From the NCBI RefSeq assembly GCF_900113045.1, contig NZ_FONY01000001.1:221795-285794 (forward strand): a stretch of 64,000 nucleotides of DNA, in the 5' to 3' direction. The DNA comes from Thermoflexibacter ruber. GTDB taxonomy: Bacteria; Bacteroidota; Bacteroidia; Cytophagales; Thermoflexibacteraceae. Positions 41,299 through 50,416 of the stretch are shown here, piece after piece; the stretch's first letter is position 1; each line of letters starts with the position of its first letter. Under the pieces are notes generated by a model. The model saw only the letters and a program-made list of their open reading frames with translations, did not search any database and had not been told where the DNA came from. The translations under genes were made by a program, and so were the position numbers.

Positions 41299-42615
41299 TT
41301 AAAAAATGAGCTTATAAATATCATTACCAAAGGCAAAAGCCATTAAGACAAGCAAAATAACCATACCTACTTTTTGAGCATTTTCCAAGAACTTTTCTGA
41401 AGGAGCATGTCCTGAGATGATTTCGTAGGTCAAAAATACTACGTGTCCCCCGTCTAAAGCAGGAATAGGCAATAAGTTCATAAAAGCCAAGACCATAGAA
41501 AGCATACCTGTAATTGTCCAGAAGCGAATCCAGTCCCAACTTCCGCCGAAAACCTTAGCAATGCCTATGGGACCGCTCAAAGATTTTGTTGGGGAAACTT
41601 CTCCTCTAAATATTTTACCAAAAGCCTTTATCTGCGTACCTACTACCTCGAAGGCACTGACCGTTCCCTTAGGAATAGAAGCGAGGAATGAATATTGCAT
41701 CTTAGCCGAAGCAAGGGTCATTTCTGGTCTGAAGCCTATTGTACCTTCCTCTGTTACTTTCATGGGCAAAGTTTGAAAACTCCCATTGCGTTCTACTTTG
41801 ACCTCTATGTCTTTATTTTTATTTTCTTGCAAAATATTTCTCAATTCTTGGAAATACTGCACAGGCTGTCCAGAAATGGCAACTATCCTGTCCCCCACTT
41901 GCAAACCAGCCTTTTTAGCAGGCATACCGTCTTGCAATTCGCCCACAGTGAACGGATAAAGCGGCTCTATGAAGCTACCTGCGTTTTCTTTGTCAGAGAG
42001 TTTATCTAAAAAATTAGAAGGGATAGCAATTTTGATTTCTTCATTATTTCTTAATACTGTATAATAGCTTTGGTCTTCTAATAAAAACTTGGGATTCCTC
42101 AAATCCTCGAATCGCTCAACAGGCTGTCCATTCATCGCCACTATTTTATCTCCTGTCTGCAAGCCAATCTCTTCCCCTAATTTGGAAACATATACACCGT
42201 GTTTGTTTACTTCTTTGAGAGGGAAATAAGTTTCTCCTAAGAAATAAACCATGAGTATAAAAATAAAAATTCCTGTAATCACATTTACAATAATACCACC
42301 GAGCATAACTATGAGTCGTTGCCATGCGGGTTTGGCTCGGAACTCCCAAGGTTGCGGTTCGGACTTCATTTGGTTGGTGTCCAAAGATTCATCTATCATA
42401 CCCGATATTTTCACAAAACCGCCCAAGGGAACTGCACCTAAGGCATATTCGGTTTCTCCATATTTAAAACCCGTAATTTTTGGGGGAAAGCCAATAAAAA
42501 ACTTCTCTACCCTCATGCCAAACATTTTTGCTGTGAGTAGATGCCCTGCCTCGTGCAATCCTACCAAGATGGACAAGCCCAACAAAAGCTGAGCAGTCAT
42601 AATTAATCCTTCCAT
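41299..42615 (-). CDS. rseP: RIP (site-2) metalloprotease RseP
   Basis: 438 residues. Intramembrane zinc protease: HEAGH at 21-25 in the first helix, the LDGGH motif in LLPIPALDGGHVVFLTYEII in the third, and two PDZ domains between (HGVYVSKLGEEIGLQTGDKI, VGELQDGMPAKKAGLQVGDR). The GFPPKITGFKYGETEYALGA and VPLGGFVKISGM segments are the family membrane-reentrant loop. It cleaves anti-sigma factors or signal-peptide remnants in the inner membrane. In many bacteria it follows dxr; here the divergent upstream neighbour is nfeD-floA, so it is monocistronic. Confidence 0.95.
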   Translation of the reverse strand: MEGLIMTAQLLLGLSILVGLHEAGHLLTAKMFGMRVEKFFIGFPPKITGFKYGETEYALGAVPLGGFVKISGMIDESLDTNQMKSEPQPWEFRAKPAWQRLIVMLGGIIVNVITGIFIFILMVYFLGETYFPLKEVNKHGVYVSKLGEEIGLQTGDKIVAMNGQPVERFEDLRNPKFLLEDQSYYTVLRNNEEIKIAIPSNFLDKLSDKENAGSFIEPLYPFTVGELQDGMPAKKAGLQVGDRIVAISGQPVQYFQELRNILQENKNKDIEVKVERNGSFQTLPMKVTEEGTIGFRPEMTLASAKMQYSFLASIPKGTVSAFEVVGTQIKAFGKIFRGEVSPTKSLSGPIGIAKVFGGSWDWIRFWTITGMLSMVLAFMNLLPIPALDGGHVVFLTYEIISGHAPSEKFLENAQKVGMVILLVLMAFAFGNDIYKLIF

Positions 42616-42781
42616 GCTTTGTTATATTAGTATGAAATTTTATGTATGAGGCAACGCTTACATTGCCCAATTTTTTAACACAACTTTTATTTGCAAAGTT
42701 TACAAATTTTGCAAAGATATTAAAATTGGATTTTTTTTCTTATACTTGCATAGTTTATTGCTAAAATTTATAAATTTGAGT

Positions 42782-43267
42782 ATGTTAGATTGGCTTACTA
42801 TCATTTTCCTTTTGCTCTTGGGGTTAATATTCCTCGTAGGTGAGGTGTTTTTCTTGCCCGGTGTTACCATTATGGGCATTATAGGGGCTATATTTAGCGG
42901 AGCAGGCATCTATCTAAGCTACTCATATTTTGGGAGTGAAGTAGGTAATATCGTGCTTATGCTGACTGTTATTGCCAATGCAGGTGCTTTTTTTTACAGT
43001 TTGAAAAGTGGAGTTTGGCAAAAATTTGCCCTGAAAAAGAGCATAAAAAGTAAGGTAAATGAGGACGACCCTATTTATATCCTCAACGAAGGCGACGTAG
43101 GCACAGCAAAAACTACCCTGCGACCCGTGGGAGATGCAGAGATTAGTGGGGCGAGGTTTGAAGTTACGAGTAGCAAAGGACTCATAGATGTTGGCAAGCC
43201 CATTAAAGTCGTAAAAATAGAAGGGAGAAAGATTTTTGTAGAGGAAATCAAAAGTTTGGAAAACTAA
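42782..43267 (+). CDS. NfeD-like membrane protein
   Basis: 161 residues from ATG 42782 (the earlier TTG at 42746 adds a poor leader). Three hydrophobic helices (WLTIIFLLLLGLIFLVGEVF, GVTIMGIIGAIFSGAGIYLS, NIVLMLTVIANAGAFFYSL) are followed by a C-terminal OB-fold NfeD domain with LNEGDVGTAKTTLRPVGDAE, ARFEVTSSKGLIDVGKPIKV and VEEI. It lies 67 bp before floA; NfeD and flotillin-like proteins commonly pair in operons and act together in membrane organisation. Confidence 0.88.
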   Translation: MLDWLTIIFLLLLGLIFLVGEVFFLPGVTIMGIIGAIFSGAGIYLSYSYFGSEVGNIVLMLTVIANAGAFFYSLKSGVWQKFALKKSIKSKVNEDDPIYILNEGDVGTAKTTLRPVGDAEISGARFEVTSSKGLIDVGKPIKVVKIEGRKIFVEEIKSLEN

Positions 43268-43334
43268 GCTAAAACAAGTAACTACAAACCACAAAACTAC
43301 ATAAACTAAATTTTTACACTAATAACCTAAAACA

Positions 43335-44318
43335 ATGGAAAATATTTTGATTTTTGGCATTGCGGGCATTATTGCCTTCTTTGTTTTTTTATATTTCGTT
43401 CCACTTAACTTGTGGATAACAGCTTTATTTTCAGGAGTTCGTGTGGGGCTATTTGATTTGATATTCATGCGTATTCGTAAAGTACCTCCTCGCCTCATCG
43501 TGGATTCTATGATTACCTCCACCAAAGCAGGTTTAGATATTACACTTTCTGATTTGGAAACTCACTATTTAGCAGGCGGACACGTTCCCTCTGTCATCAA
43601 AGCCTTAATTTCTGCGGACAAAGCCAATATTGAACTTTCTTTTAAGCAAGCCGCAGCTATAGACTTAGCAGGACGAGATGTATTTGATGCCGTACAAATC
43701 TCTGTAAATCCACGAGTTATCAATACCCCAGAAGTTACAGCTGTAGCCCAAGACGGTATCCAACTGATTGTAAAAGCAAGAGTTACAGTAAGGGCAAGCA
43801 TCGCTCAGTTGGTCGGTGGGGCTGGTGAAGAAACGATTTTAGCAAGGGTAGGCGAAGGGATAGTAACTTCTATCGGTTCTTCTTCTTCTCACAAAGACGT
43901 ATTGGAAAATCCCGATAAAATTTCTAAACTGGTGCTTTCCAAAGGCTTAGACTCTGGAACTGCCTTTGAAATTCTTTCTATTGACATTGCAGACATAGAC
44001 GTAGGGGACAATATTGGGGCAAAACTCCAGATAGAGCAAGCTAATGCCGAACTAAAAGTAGCTGAGGCAAAAGCAGAAGAACGCAGAGCCATGGCAGTTG
44101 CCGTAGAACAAGAAATGAAAGCTAAAGCACAAAACGCAAGGGCAATGGTAATAGAGGCAGAAGCAACTATTCCTTTGGCTATTGCAGAAGCCCTTAGAAG
44201 CGGTAACTTAGGTATCATGGACTACTATCGCTTACAAAACATACAGGCAGATACAGAAATGAGAGAATCCATAGCACATGGAGGGAAAGAAACTAAAAAG
44301 TTAGATTCTGCTAAGTAA
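43335..44318 (+). CDS. floA: Flotillin-like protein FloA
   Basis: 327 residues. A re-entrant N-terminal hydrophobic stretch ([20 protein letters not shown]) anchors an SPFH-like domain ([60 protein letters not shown]) and a C-terminal coiled coil rich in Ala-Glu-Lys ([40 protein letters not shown]). FloA oligomerises in functional membrane microdomains and supports membrane fluidity and secretion. Operon with the NfeD-like gene; terminator at 44347-44385. Confidence 0.95.
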   Translation: MENILIFGIAGIIAFFVFLYFVPLNLWITALFSGVRVGLFDLIFMRIRKVPPRLIVDSMITSTKAGLDITLSDLETHYLAGGHVPSVIKALISADKANIELSFKQAAAIDLAGRDVFDAVQISVNPRVINTPEVTAVAQDGIQLIVKARVTVRASIAQLVGGAGEETILARVGEGIVTSIGSSSSHKDVLENPDKISKLVLSKGLDSGTAFEILSIDIADIDVGDNIGAKLQIEQANAELKVAEAKAEERRAMAVAVEQEMKAKAQNARAMVIEAEATIPLAIAEALRSGNLGIMDYYRLQNIQADTEMRESIAHGGKETKKLDSAK

Positions 44319-44346
44319 TAAATCTTTAAATTCCTGTCTTTTATAT

Positions 44347-44385
44347 AAAAATTAGGTCGACTGTTCGTAGGTCGACCTGATTTTT
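44347..44385 (+). terminator. Terminator after floA
   Basis: AAAAATTAGGTCGAC and GTCGACCTGATTTTT give a 15-position stem (one G-T pair) with a 9-base loop, 28 bp after the stop. Confidence 0.8.
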
Positions 44386-44683
44386 ATAACTTATGATGAA
44401 AATACTAACAGAGTATTACTATGTGATTTTCAATAGATTACTTTTACTGTATTAACTTGTTTAATTTGTCACCGCCTATTTTATCTATAAAACACAGATA
44501 ATACTAATTTTGCAGATAAATACATTTAAGTTTTATCCCTGAGTGATGTGCCTTGCCGATAGGTAACACCTTCGTACAAATATAAATCCTTGTAGGTAAT
44601 TGTCAATAAACCAAGCATACATTCTTGAAAACATTTTTTTCATGACACGGTTTAACCAAACAGTTTTTAATATTTCCAATCAA
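44386..44683. other. 298-bp gap before the 5'-nucleotidase gene
   Basis: No gene or structured RNA recognised. The frame of the nucleotidase is open from 44600, but without a plausible leader there. Confidence 0.4.
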
Positions 44684-46189
44684 ATGAAAGTCTTAAAAAA
44701 AATCCACTTATTTCTATTTCTTCTTTTACTTTCTTGGAATGTTAGCGGACAAAATACCCAAGAAGTAGTTTTTCTCCAACTCAATGATGTCTATGAAATC
44801 GCTCCTCTGTCCAATGGCACCGTCGGGGGCATGGCACGAGTAGCCACGCTTTACAAGCAGCTTAAAGCACAAAATCCGCATACTTTTATGGTATTAGCAG
44901 GAGATTTTTTGAATCCTTCTGTCATAGGTACGCTCAAATACGAAGGCAAAAATATCAAAGGAAAACAAATGGTAGAAGTGATGAACGTCATGGGCATAGA
45001 TTATGTAACTTTTGGGAATCACGAGTTTGACTTGGAAATGAGCGAGTTACAAGAGAGGCTCAATGAATCTACTTTCCAATGGGTGATAGCCAATGCTAAA
45101 TATAAAACCGCTAATGCACCTATCTCCCCTTTTTTTAGGGAAAAAAATGGGCAAAAAGAGTTTTTTCCTAATCATACCACTATCCATGCAGGGAAAGTAA
45201 AGATAGGCTTGATAGGTTTGATGTTGGCTGTAGATAAGCCTTTTGTACAAATGGAAAATCAATTTGATAGGGCTTTGGAGGAGTACAATCTCTTGAAAGA
45301 CCAAACGGATTTTACAGTAGCTCTGACCCACCAAAGCATAGAAGAAGACCGAGAGTTAGCCCAAAAAATTCCTCAACTCGCCCTTATTATAGGAGGACAT
45401 GAGCATGACAACATGGACGTAAAAGTAGGCAATGTAAGGATTTGCAAAGCCGATGCCAATGCCAAAACTGCTTATATTCACCGCTTTGTTTTTGATTTGG
45501 ACACCAAAAATCTTACGATTACTTCGGAGCTGAAGAAAATAGATAATGCTATTCCTGACGACCCCGCTACTGCCAAAGTAGTGGATAAATGGTTGGTCAT
45601 AGCAGACCAAAGCATTCGGGCAATAGGTTTAAATCCCACCCAAGAACTCATGGAGGCAAAAGAGCCTTTGGACGGCTTGGAGAGCAGTGTGCGAACTAAA
45701 CATACCAATCTTACTACCTTGATTGCCAAAGCTATGCTGCGTGCTTGTCCTCAATCGCTTGCTTCTGTCTATAATGGTGGGTCTATCCGAGTAGATGACA
45801 AGTTGGAAGGGAAAATTACGGAATACGATGTGCTAAGAATTTTACCTTTTGGCGGGCAGATTGTAGAGGTAGAAATGAAAGGAAGTTTGCTAAAAAAGGT
45901 CTTGGAAACAGGCAGGAACAACCAAGGCAAGGGTGGATTTCTACACTACGACAATATCAAAGCCAAGAAGAAAAAATGGAAAATAGGGAAGAAAAAAATC
46001 AAAGAGCAGGAGTATTACCGCATTGCAATTACTGATTTTTTGATGACGGGGCAGGAAGCAAACTTAGATTTCTTGACAGGGCAAAATCCTGAGATTAGGC
46101 AAATTATCCGACCAAATATCAATGATAAGAATGATTTACGGAATGATATAAGGAGAGCAGTAGTGGAGTTTATGAGAAAGCAAAAATAA
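44684..46189 (+). CDS. Secreted 5'-nucleotidase / UshA-like metallophosphatase
   Basis: 501 residues from ATG 44684, chosen because MKVLKKIHLFLFLLLLSWNV then SGQ is a signal peptide. The metallophosphoesterase domain has LQLNDVYEIAP (DxY in place of the usual DxH), LAGDFLNPS, FGNHEFDLEM and GGHEHD, the ligands for two metals. The C-terminal 5_nucleotid_C domain (about 320-480) includes SLASVYNGGSIRVDDKL with the nucleobase-binding NGGSIR, and LPFGGQIVEVEMKGSLLKKV. It would release nucleosides and phosphate from extracellular nucleotides. The substrate could also be a sugar diphosphate. Convergent with the SRP RNA gene. Confidence 0.88.
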   Translation: MKVLKKIHLFLFLLLLSWNVSGQNTQEVVFLQLNDVYEIAPLSNGTVGGMARVATLYKQLKAQNPHTFMVLAGDFLNPSVIGTLKYEGKNIKGKQMVEVMNVMGIDYVTFGNHEFDLEMSELQERLNESTFQWVIANAKYKTANAPISPFFREKNGQKEFFPNHTTIHAGKVKIGLIGLMLAVDKPFVQMENQFDRALEEYNLLKDQTDFTVALTHQSIEEDRELAQKIPQLALIIGGHEHDNMDVKVGNVRICKADANAKTAYIHRFVFDLDTKNLTITSELKKIDNAIPDDPATAKVVDKWLVIADQSIRAIGLNPTQELMEAKEPLDGLESSVRTKHTNLTTLIAKAMLRACPQSLASVYNGGSIRVDDKLEGKITEYDVLRILPFGGQIVEVEMKGSLLKKVLETGRNNQGKGGFLHYDNIKAKKKKWKIGKKKIKEQEYYRIAITDFLMTGQEANLDFLTGQNPEIRQIIRPNINDKNDLRNDIRRAVVEFMRKQK

Positions 46190-46193
46190 AAAA

Positions 46194-46281
46194 GCAAGCC
46201 CCTATCGCACCGCTACAACCGTTTACCTTTGCTACGTTCCCGTCCTGGAGGGGTTCACAGGAGCTGGTCGTAGGTGCTTGC
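46194..46281 (-). ncRNA. ffs: Small bacterial signal recognition particle RNA (4.5S type)
   Basis: On the minus strand GCAAGC pairs with GCTTGC at the ends, CACC with GGTG and TACGACC with GGTTGTA inside them. The apex GAACCCCTCCAGGACGGGAA then CGTAGCAAAGG has the domain IV features that bind Ffh (CC-CAGG opposite GTAGCA around a short loop). A T6 tract follows the closing stem and a perfect TACCTTTG promoter element precedes it. Length about 88-91 nt is normal for the Alu-less form. Recognised from structure, without a covariance search. Confidence 0.85.
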
Positions 46282-46286
46282 GGGTG

Positions 46287-46294
46287 CAAAGGTA
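46287..46294 (-). promoter_or_regulatory. -7 promoter element of the SRP RNA gene
   Basis: TACCTTTG (minus strand) is an exact TAnnTTTG match, with the RNA 5' end about 4-6 bases downstream. Confidence 0.75.
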
Positions 46295-46336
46295 GCAAAA
46301 AAACGAATAATGCAATAGGGTTTGATTAATTTTTTG

Positions 46337-47656
46337 TTAAGAAGTTCTTGCTATTTCTTCCATTGCCCTTACAAAAGCGTCCAATTCTTCCAAAGTAGTG
46401 TATAAGTGAGGCGTTACTCTGATGCCTTTGACGGCTTCTGTTTCTATGCCTACGGTGAAAATTCTATACTTATCGTACAGTATGTCAGCTAATTGGGTAG
46501 GGCTAAGTCCTTTGACGGCTACATTGCCCAAGCCACAAGAACGCTCCGCCTCCAAAGGAACATTCAAAATAATTTTAGGATTGTTTTTTAACTTTTCTGC
46601 CCAATAATTTTTCAAATAACGCAAACGCGCCTCTTTCCTCTTTGCTCCAATAGCGTTGTGAAAACGAATGGCATTAGAAATGGTCAAATTTGTCCAACAA
46701 GGGTGCGTACCGATTCGCTCAAACTTACGAATGTCATCATCAGCAAAACCTGTTTCGCCGTAAAGCCCCCATACTTGCTTGATTTTCTCTCTTTTAATAT
46801 ACATTAGTCCAGCTCCAAGTGGGGTGCTTAGCCACTTGTGCAGGCTCGTACCAAAGTAATCGCATTGTAAATCAGGTATTTTGAAATCTATGTGAGCAAA
46901 AGAGTGCGCAGAGTCGGAAATAATTTCTACACCTTTGGCATGAGCCATTTCTGCAATTTCTTTGACAGGCAAAATCTGTCCTGTCAAGTTTATCATGTGC
47001 GTAACTAAAATGACTTTAGTACGTGGGGTAATGGCTTTTTCATAGCAATCTACGATTTCCTTATTGCTTTTAGGGTGCAGGGGCAGAGAAATGATGACGT
47101 TTTTTGAGCCGTAACGCCTTGCTCTGAGGTAAAAAGCCTCTAACATACTGCCGTAATCTTGGTTGGTCATGATAGCCTCGTCGCCTTCTTTCAAAGTTTG
47201 CAAGCCAAAAATAATAGTTTCTAAGGCTTCGGTGGTATTGCGCGTAATCATGATTTCCTCTGTGGAAACTCCTGCTAACTTTGCTAACTGCTTTTTTACT
47301 TCCTCTCTGTCTGCCTGTTGGTTTCTTCTCATGTAAAAAGAAGGCAACTCATTGATGTATTGGATATTTTTAAACAAGGCATTCATGGTTTCCGTAGGCT
47401 GGGCAGAGCAGTAGCCATTTTCCAAGTTGATGAAATTGGGGGATTGGACAAAGGCTTTTTGCACCCAGTACCAGAAATCTTCGTCTTTTGCAGCTTCTTC
47501 GGGGGAAAGGTGTTGCACTTTACTTGCTGCATTTTCTATATTTTTTATCGTAAAAACTCTTTCCTGCTCTACGTCTTTGGCAAAAACAGGAGAAATCGTT
47601 GCCAGGGAGCCAATAGCACCTGCTTTTTTGAAAAAATTGCGTCTTGAAGTCATCAT
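46337..47656 (-). CDS. Tat-exported class V aminotransferase (cysteine desulfurase / isopenicillin epimerase-like)
   Basis: 439 residues. MMTSRRNFFKKAGAIGSLAT is a twin-arginine signal, unusual for a PLP enzyme but recurrent for this group in Bacteroidota. Fold-type I features: NLENGYCSAQPTETMNALFK, EIMITRNTTEALETIIFGLQ, VTHMINLTGQILPVKEIAE, EIISDSAHSFAHIDF (Asp binding the cofactor) and the Schiff-base lysine in YFGTSLHKWLSTPLGAGLMY. The C-terminal Arg (GIRVTPHLYTTLEELDAF) is conserved. The reaction and periplasmic substrate are unknown. Confidence 0.88.
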   Translation of the reverse strand: MMTSRRNFFKKAGAIGSLATISPVFAKDVEQERVFTIKNIENAASKVQHLSPEEAAKDEDFWYWVQKAFVQSPNFINLENGYCSAQPTETMNALFKNIQYINELPSFYMRRNQQADREEVKKQLAKLAGVSTEEIMITRNTTEALETIIFGLQTLKEGDEAIMTNQDYGSMLEAFYLRARRYGSKNVIISLPLHPKSNKEIVDCYEKAITPRTKVILVTHMINLTGQILPVKEIAEMAHAKGVEIISDSAHSFAHIDFKIPDLQCDYFGTSLHKWLSTPLGAGLMYIKREKIKQVWGLYGETGFADDDIRKFERIGTHPCWTNLTISNAIRFHNAIGAKRKEARLRYLKNYWAEKLKNNPKIILNVPLEAERSCGLGNVAVKGLSPTQLADILYDKYRIFTVGIETEAVKGIRVTPHLYTTLEELDAFVRAMEEIARTS

Positions 47657-47753
47657 TTGAGGAGTTAAAAAGTTTGCTATCTACTTACTAAGTTGAGATT
47701 TTTTTGTAGCTTTTGCAAATATGAGCAAGGGTATATTTAATCCCATTAAATGC

Positions 47754-50312
47754 CTACAAATCCTTCAATTCTTGCACGCCAGAGAGTTGTTGTTGGATTT
47801 GGGCATGGCTGAAGTACCTACTGACGATTGCCGTAGAAGCTCCAGCCAACAAATCAGCAATCTTAGAAAGCAATTTTTCTAAGTCTTCTCGTATGAAACT
47901 TTTTGAAGAATGTGAGGCTAACAAATGAGTGTCAGAGAGTTGTAAAATAGAAAGAGCCTCCAATACCAACTTCTCTTCCTCGTTGAGTTTAGGAAAATGA
48001 TTAAATTTAGGAAGACATTTTAAATGATTTTGAATGACTTGCAACTGATAGAGCAGAGAACTTGGGTGTGTGCCATCAAGCAAGAGTAAATCCAAGACGG
48101 TCTGCAAATGCAAATAAGATTGATACTTAAAGCGATAGGTATTCAAACTCTCTTGGCAAGCTAAAACAGTTTCTATCAAACCATGCTCCACTTCTGCGGA
48201 TTCTACCAATGTCAAAGTAGAGCGACTAAGCGAGATAGAAAGCAAAGCACACTCTATTCTCTTTCCCAATTCAAACAAGGGTAGCTCGTACTTCCGATTG
48301 AGAATTTCTTTGTTAAAACCTGCAAAAGCGGCAAGATGTGTAATCAACTGGTCAAGAGCCATTTGTATGTTACGAAGGTTTAGTTCTGGAAGTTGAGAGA
48401 GCATTTTCCAATAGTCATCTATTTGGTCTAAAATTCGCCAAGTATCCGCTGACCAGCAGTTTCTGATGGCGTAAACTGCTCGCATGAGGTACTGCACTAC
48501 GGAAGCCACACTGCCACTTTTAGAAGAATCTATAGCTACGGCAAGTAATTCTTTTTCTGGCTTTTGCAAGCGAGCCTTGCTTCCGTCCCCTATGAAACCT
48601 GGGTAGGTCATGGTGAACTGAGTAAGGGCGCAAAGCAGGTTATAGAGTAGTTTTTTATCTGATTTTCTTTTACTTAACTGTGTTTCATTGTATTTTTGAA
48701 TAACAATTTTCAACAATCGTGCAGACAGTTTTGCTCTTTCTGCATATCGTCCTACCCAGAAAAGATTTTCTGCATAACGACTTGAAATTGTGGTGTTTTG
48801 CTGGTGAATATGTATTCTGAGTGGACGCATTTGTGCTTCGGATTCTGAACTAATTACCCAAGTATCTTTGCTAATACCTCCTTTTTGATTGGAGATAATG
48901 AGGTTGTTCCTCTCTGCCGCAGAGCGCGTCAGTCCACCAGCCATCACTGTATAGCCATTTTTTTGATTTCCAAGCAGAAAACACCGCCAAACGGCGTGGC
49001 GAGGCTCTAACTGCTGGTTGAAAAAAGAGGGCGTAGAAATAAACTCTAACTGCTCTTGGGCTAAGTATAAGTAAGGTTTGGCTTTAATCTTGGTTCTCCA
49101 CGTTTCTAAGGCTTCTTTGCTGAGTTTATTTCCAAAAATAGCATTAGTACTCCCTTGCGGATAAATCGTTTTAATAACTAAATGCTCCAAATTTTCCAAT
49201 ACGTATTGTTTTTCTTTTTCTTGTCCGCACCACCAAGTCGCTACAGAAGGGAAAATCAAATCTTCTCCAAAGTAAAAACGACAAATATTGGGTAGAAAAG
49301 CCATCAAAGCAGAGTTTTCTAAGACATTGCTTCCCAATATATTAACTACTGATACATTTCCTTTCCTAAGGGCTGTAACTAAGCCAGCTATACCCAAGTG
49401 CGAATCAGCCCGCAAGTCCAAGGGGTCGCAAAAGGCATCATCTACCCTTCTCCAAATTACATCAACCTGCTCCAAACCTCCCAGAGTTTTGAGCCAAACC
49501 ATCTCATCTTTTACCATCAAATCCTGTCCCTGTACTAAGGTATAACCTAAAAAAGAGGCTAAGTAAGCATGCTCGAAATAAGCCTCATTTCTCTCTCCCG
49601 GCGTAAGCAGTACGATACGTGGATTTTCTTTGTGTTGGGGAGCTAAATCAAAAAGTGTATTTTGGAGTATATCAATGAAATGAGATAGTTTTTTGATATG
49701 CTGGTTCTGGAAAAACTCGGGCATGACCTTGTTCATAACGGAGCGATTCTCCAAGGCGTAGCCTATCCCAGAGGGAGCTTGTGTCCTATCTCCTAAGACC
49801 CAGCGTCTTCCGTCAGCAGTTTTTGCGGTATCTGCGGCATAAAAAGTCAAAGGGTAAGCCTGATTTTTAAAAAGTTGAAAACAGGGTCTAAGAAAACCTA
49901 TATGATTGTAAATCAATTCTAAAGGTAAAAAACCTTTCCTGATAAGTTGCTGCTCACCGTAAATATCTTTCAAAATGAGATTGAGTAACTCTGCCCTTTG
50001 TTTTAGTCCTTTTTCTGTAACTTCCCAATCCTCTTTGCTTACTATCAAAGGAATAGGGTCGAGTTGCCAAGGGCGATTCATACCTTGGGGGTCATCGTAG
50101 ATATTGTAGCTTACGCCATTCTCTCTGAGTATTTTTTTGATGTCCTCGTGCCTTTGGGTAAGTTCTTGCTTGCCCAAGCCTTGCATATAAGCTATTAAAC
50201 TGTGCCAATGAGGTTTAACGCTTCCATTTTCCCACATTTCATCATGGCAGATATTTTCAGAAGCATACAAAGCCAATAGCCTTTTTATACCCTGCTCGAC
50301 TTGCTTTGTCAT
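47754..50312 (-). CDS. Circularly permuted ATP-grasp / alpha-E fusion protein
   Basis: 852 residues. The N-terminal half (about 70-480) is the circularly permuted type 2 ATP-grasp fold: YDDPQGMNRPWQLDPIPLIV, LILKDIYGEQQLIRKGFLP, TFYAADTAKTADGRRWVLGD, RTQAPSGIGYALENRSVMNK, IVLLTPGERNEAYFEHAYLA and VSVVNILGSNVLENSALMAF. From about 510 the alpha-E domain begins: SRYAENLFWVGRYAERAKLS. The two parts are separate adjacent genes in many bacteria and fused here. Such proteins usually sit with a transglutaminase-like and an N-terminal-nucleophile hydrolase gene as a suspected peptide-tagging system; those partners are not in the window. Confidence 0.9.
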   Translation of the reverse strand: MTKQVEQGIKRLLALYASENICHDEMWENGSVKPHWHSLIAYMQGLGKQELTQRHEDIKKILRENGVSYNIYDDPQGMNRPWQLDPIPLIVSKEDWEVTEKGLKQRAELLNLILKDIYGEQQLIRKGFLPLELIYNHIGFLRPCFQLFKNQAYPLTFYAADTAKTADGRRWVLGDRTQAPSGIGYALENRSVMNKVMPEFFQNQHIKKLSHFIDILQNTLFDLAPQHKENPRIVLLTPGERNEAYFEHAYLASFLGYTLVQGQDLMVKDEMVWLKTLGGLEQVDVIWRRVDDAFCDPLDLRADSHLGIAGLVTALRKGNVSVVNILGSNVLENSALMAFLPNICRFYFGEDLIFPSVATWWCGQEKEKQYVLENLEHLVIKTIYPQGSTNAIFGNKLSKEALETWRTKIKAKPYLYLAQEQLEFISTPSFFNQQLEPRHAVWRCFLLGNQKNGYTVMAGGLTRSAAERNNLIISNQKGGISKDTWVISSESEAQMRPLRIHIHQQNTTISSRYAENLFWVGRYAERAKLSARLLKIVIQKYNETQLSKRKSDKKLLYNLLCALTQFTMTYPGFIGDGSKARLQKPEKELLAVAIDSSKSGSVASVVQYLMRAVYAIRNCWSADTWRILDQIDDYWKMLSQLPELNLRNIQMALDQLITHLAAFAGFNKEILNRKYELPLFELGKRIECALLSISLSRSTLTLVESAEVEHGLIETVLACQESLNTYRFKYQSYLHLQTVLDLLLLDGTHPSSLLYQLQVIQNHLKCLPKFNHFPKLNEEEKLVLEALSILQLSDTHLLASHSSKSFIREDLEKLLSKIADLLAGASTAIVSRYFSHAQIQQQLSGVQELKDL

Positions 50313-50364
50313 AGTTTGAAGTTTTGTAAGAAAAATGAAATAGTAATTGGGGTATCCGTTCTTT

Positions 50365-50396
50365 ACAACTGACAGGTTTACAAACCTGTCAGTTGT
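50365..50396. repeat. Palindromic interspersed repeat, copy C
   Basis: ACAACTGACAGGTTT and AAACCTGTCAGTTGT are perfect 15-base arms with an AC loop, in the 104-bp gap between the pseudokinase and ATP-grasp genes. Confidence 0.8.
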
Positions 50397-50416
50397 GAGT
50401 ATAATAAAGATTTAAG

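Noticed and set aside
18963..50396. CRISPR-like array
   Set aside because: The similar palindromes are tens of kilobases apart, differ in their arms and have no regular spacing or cas genes.
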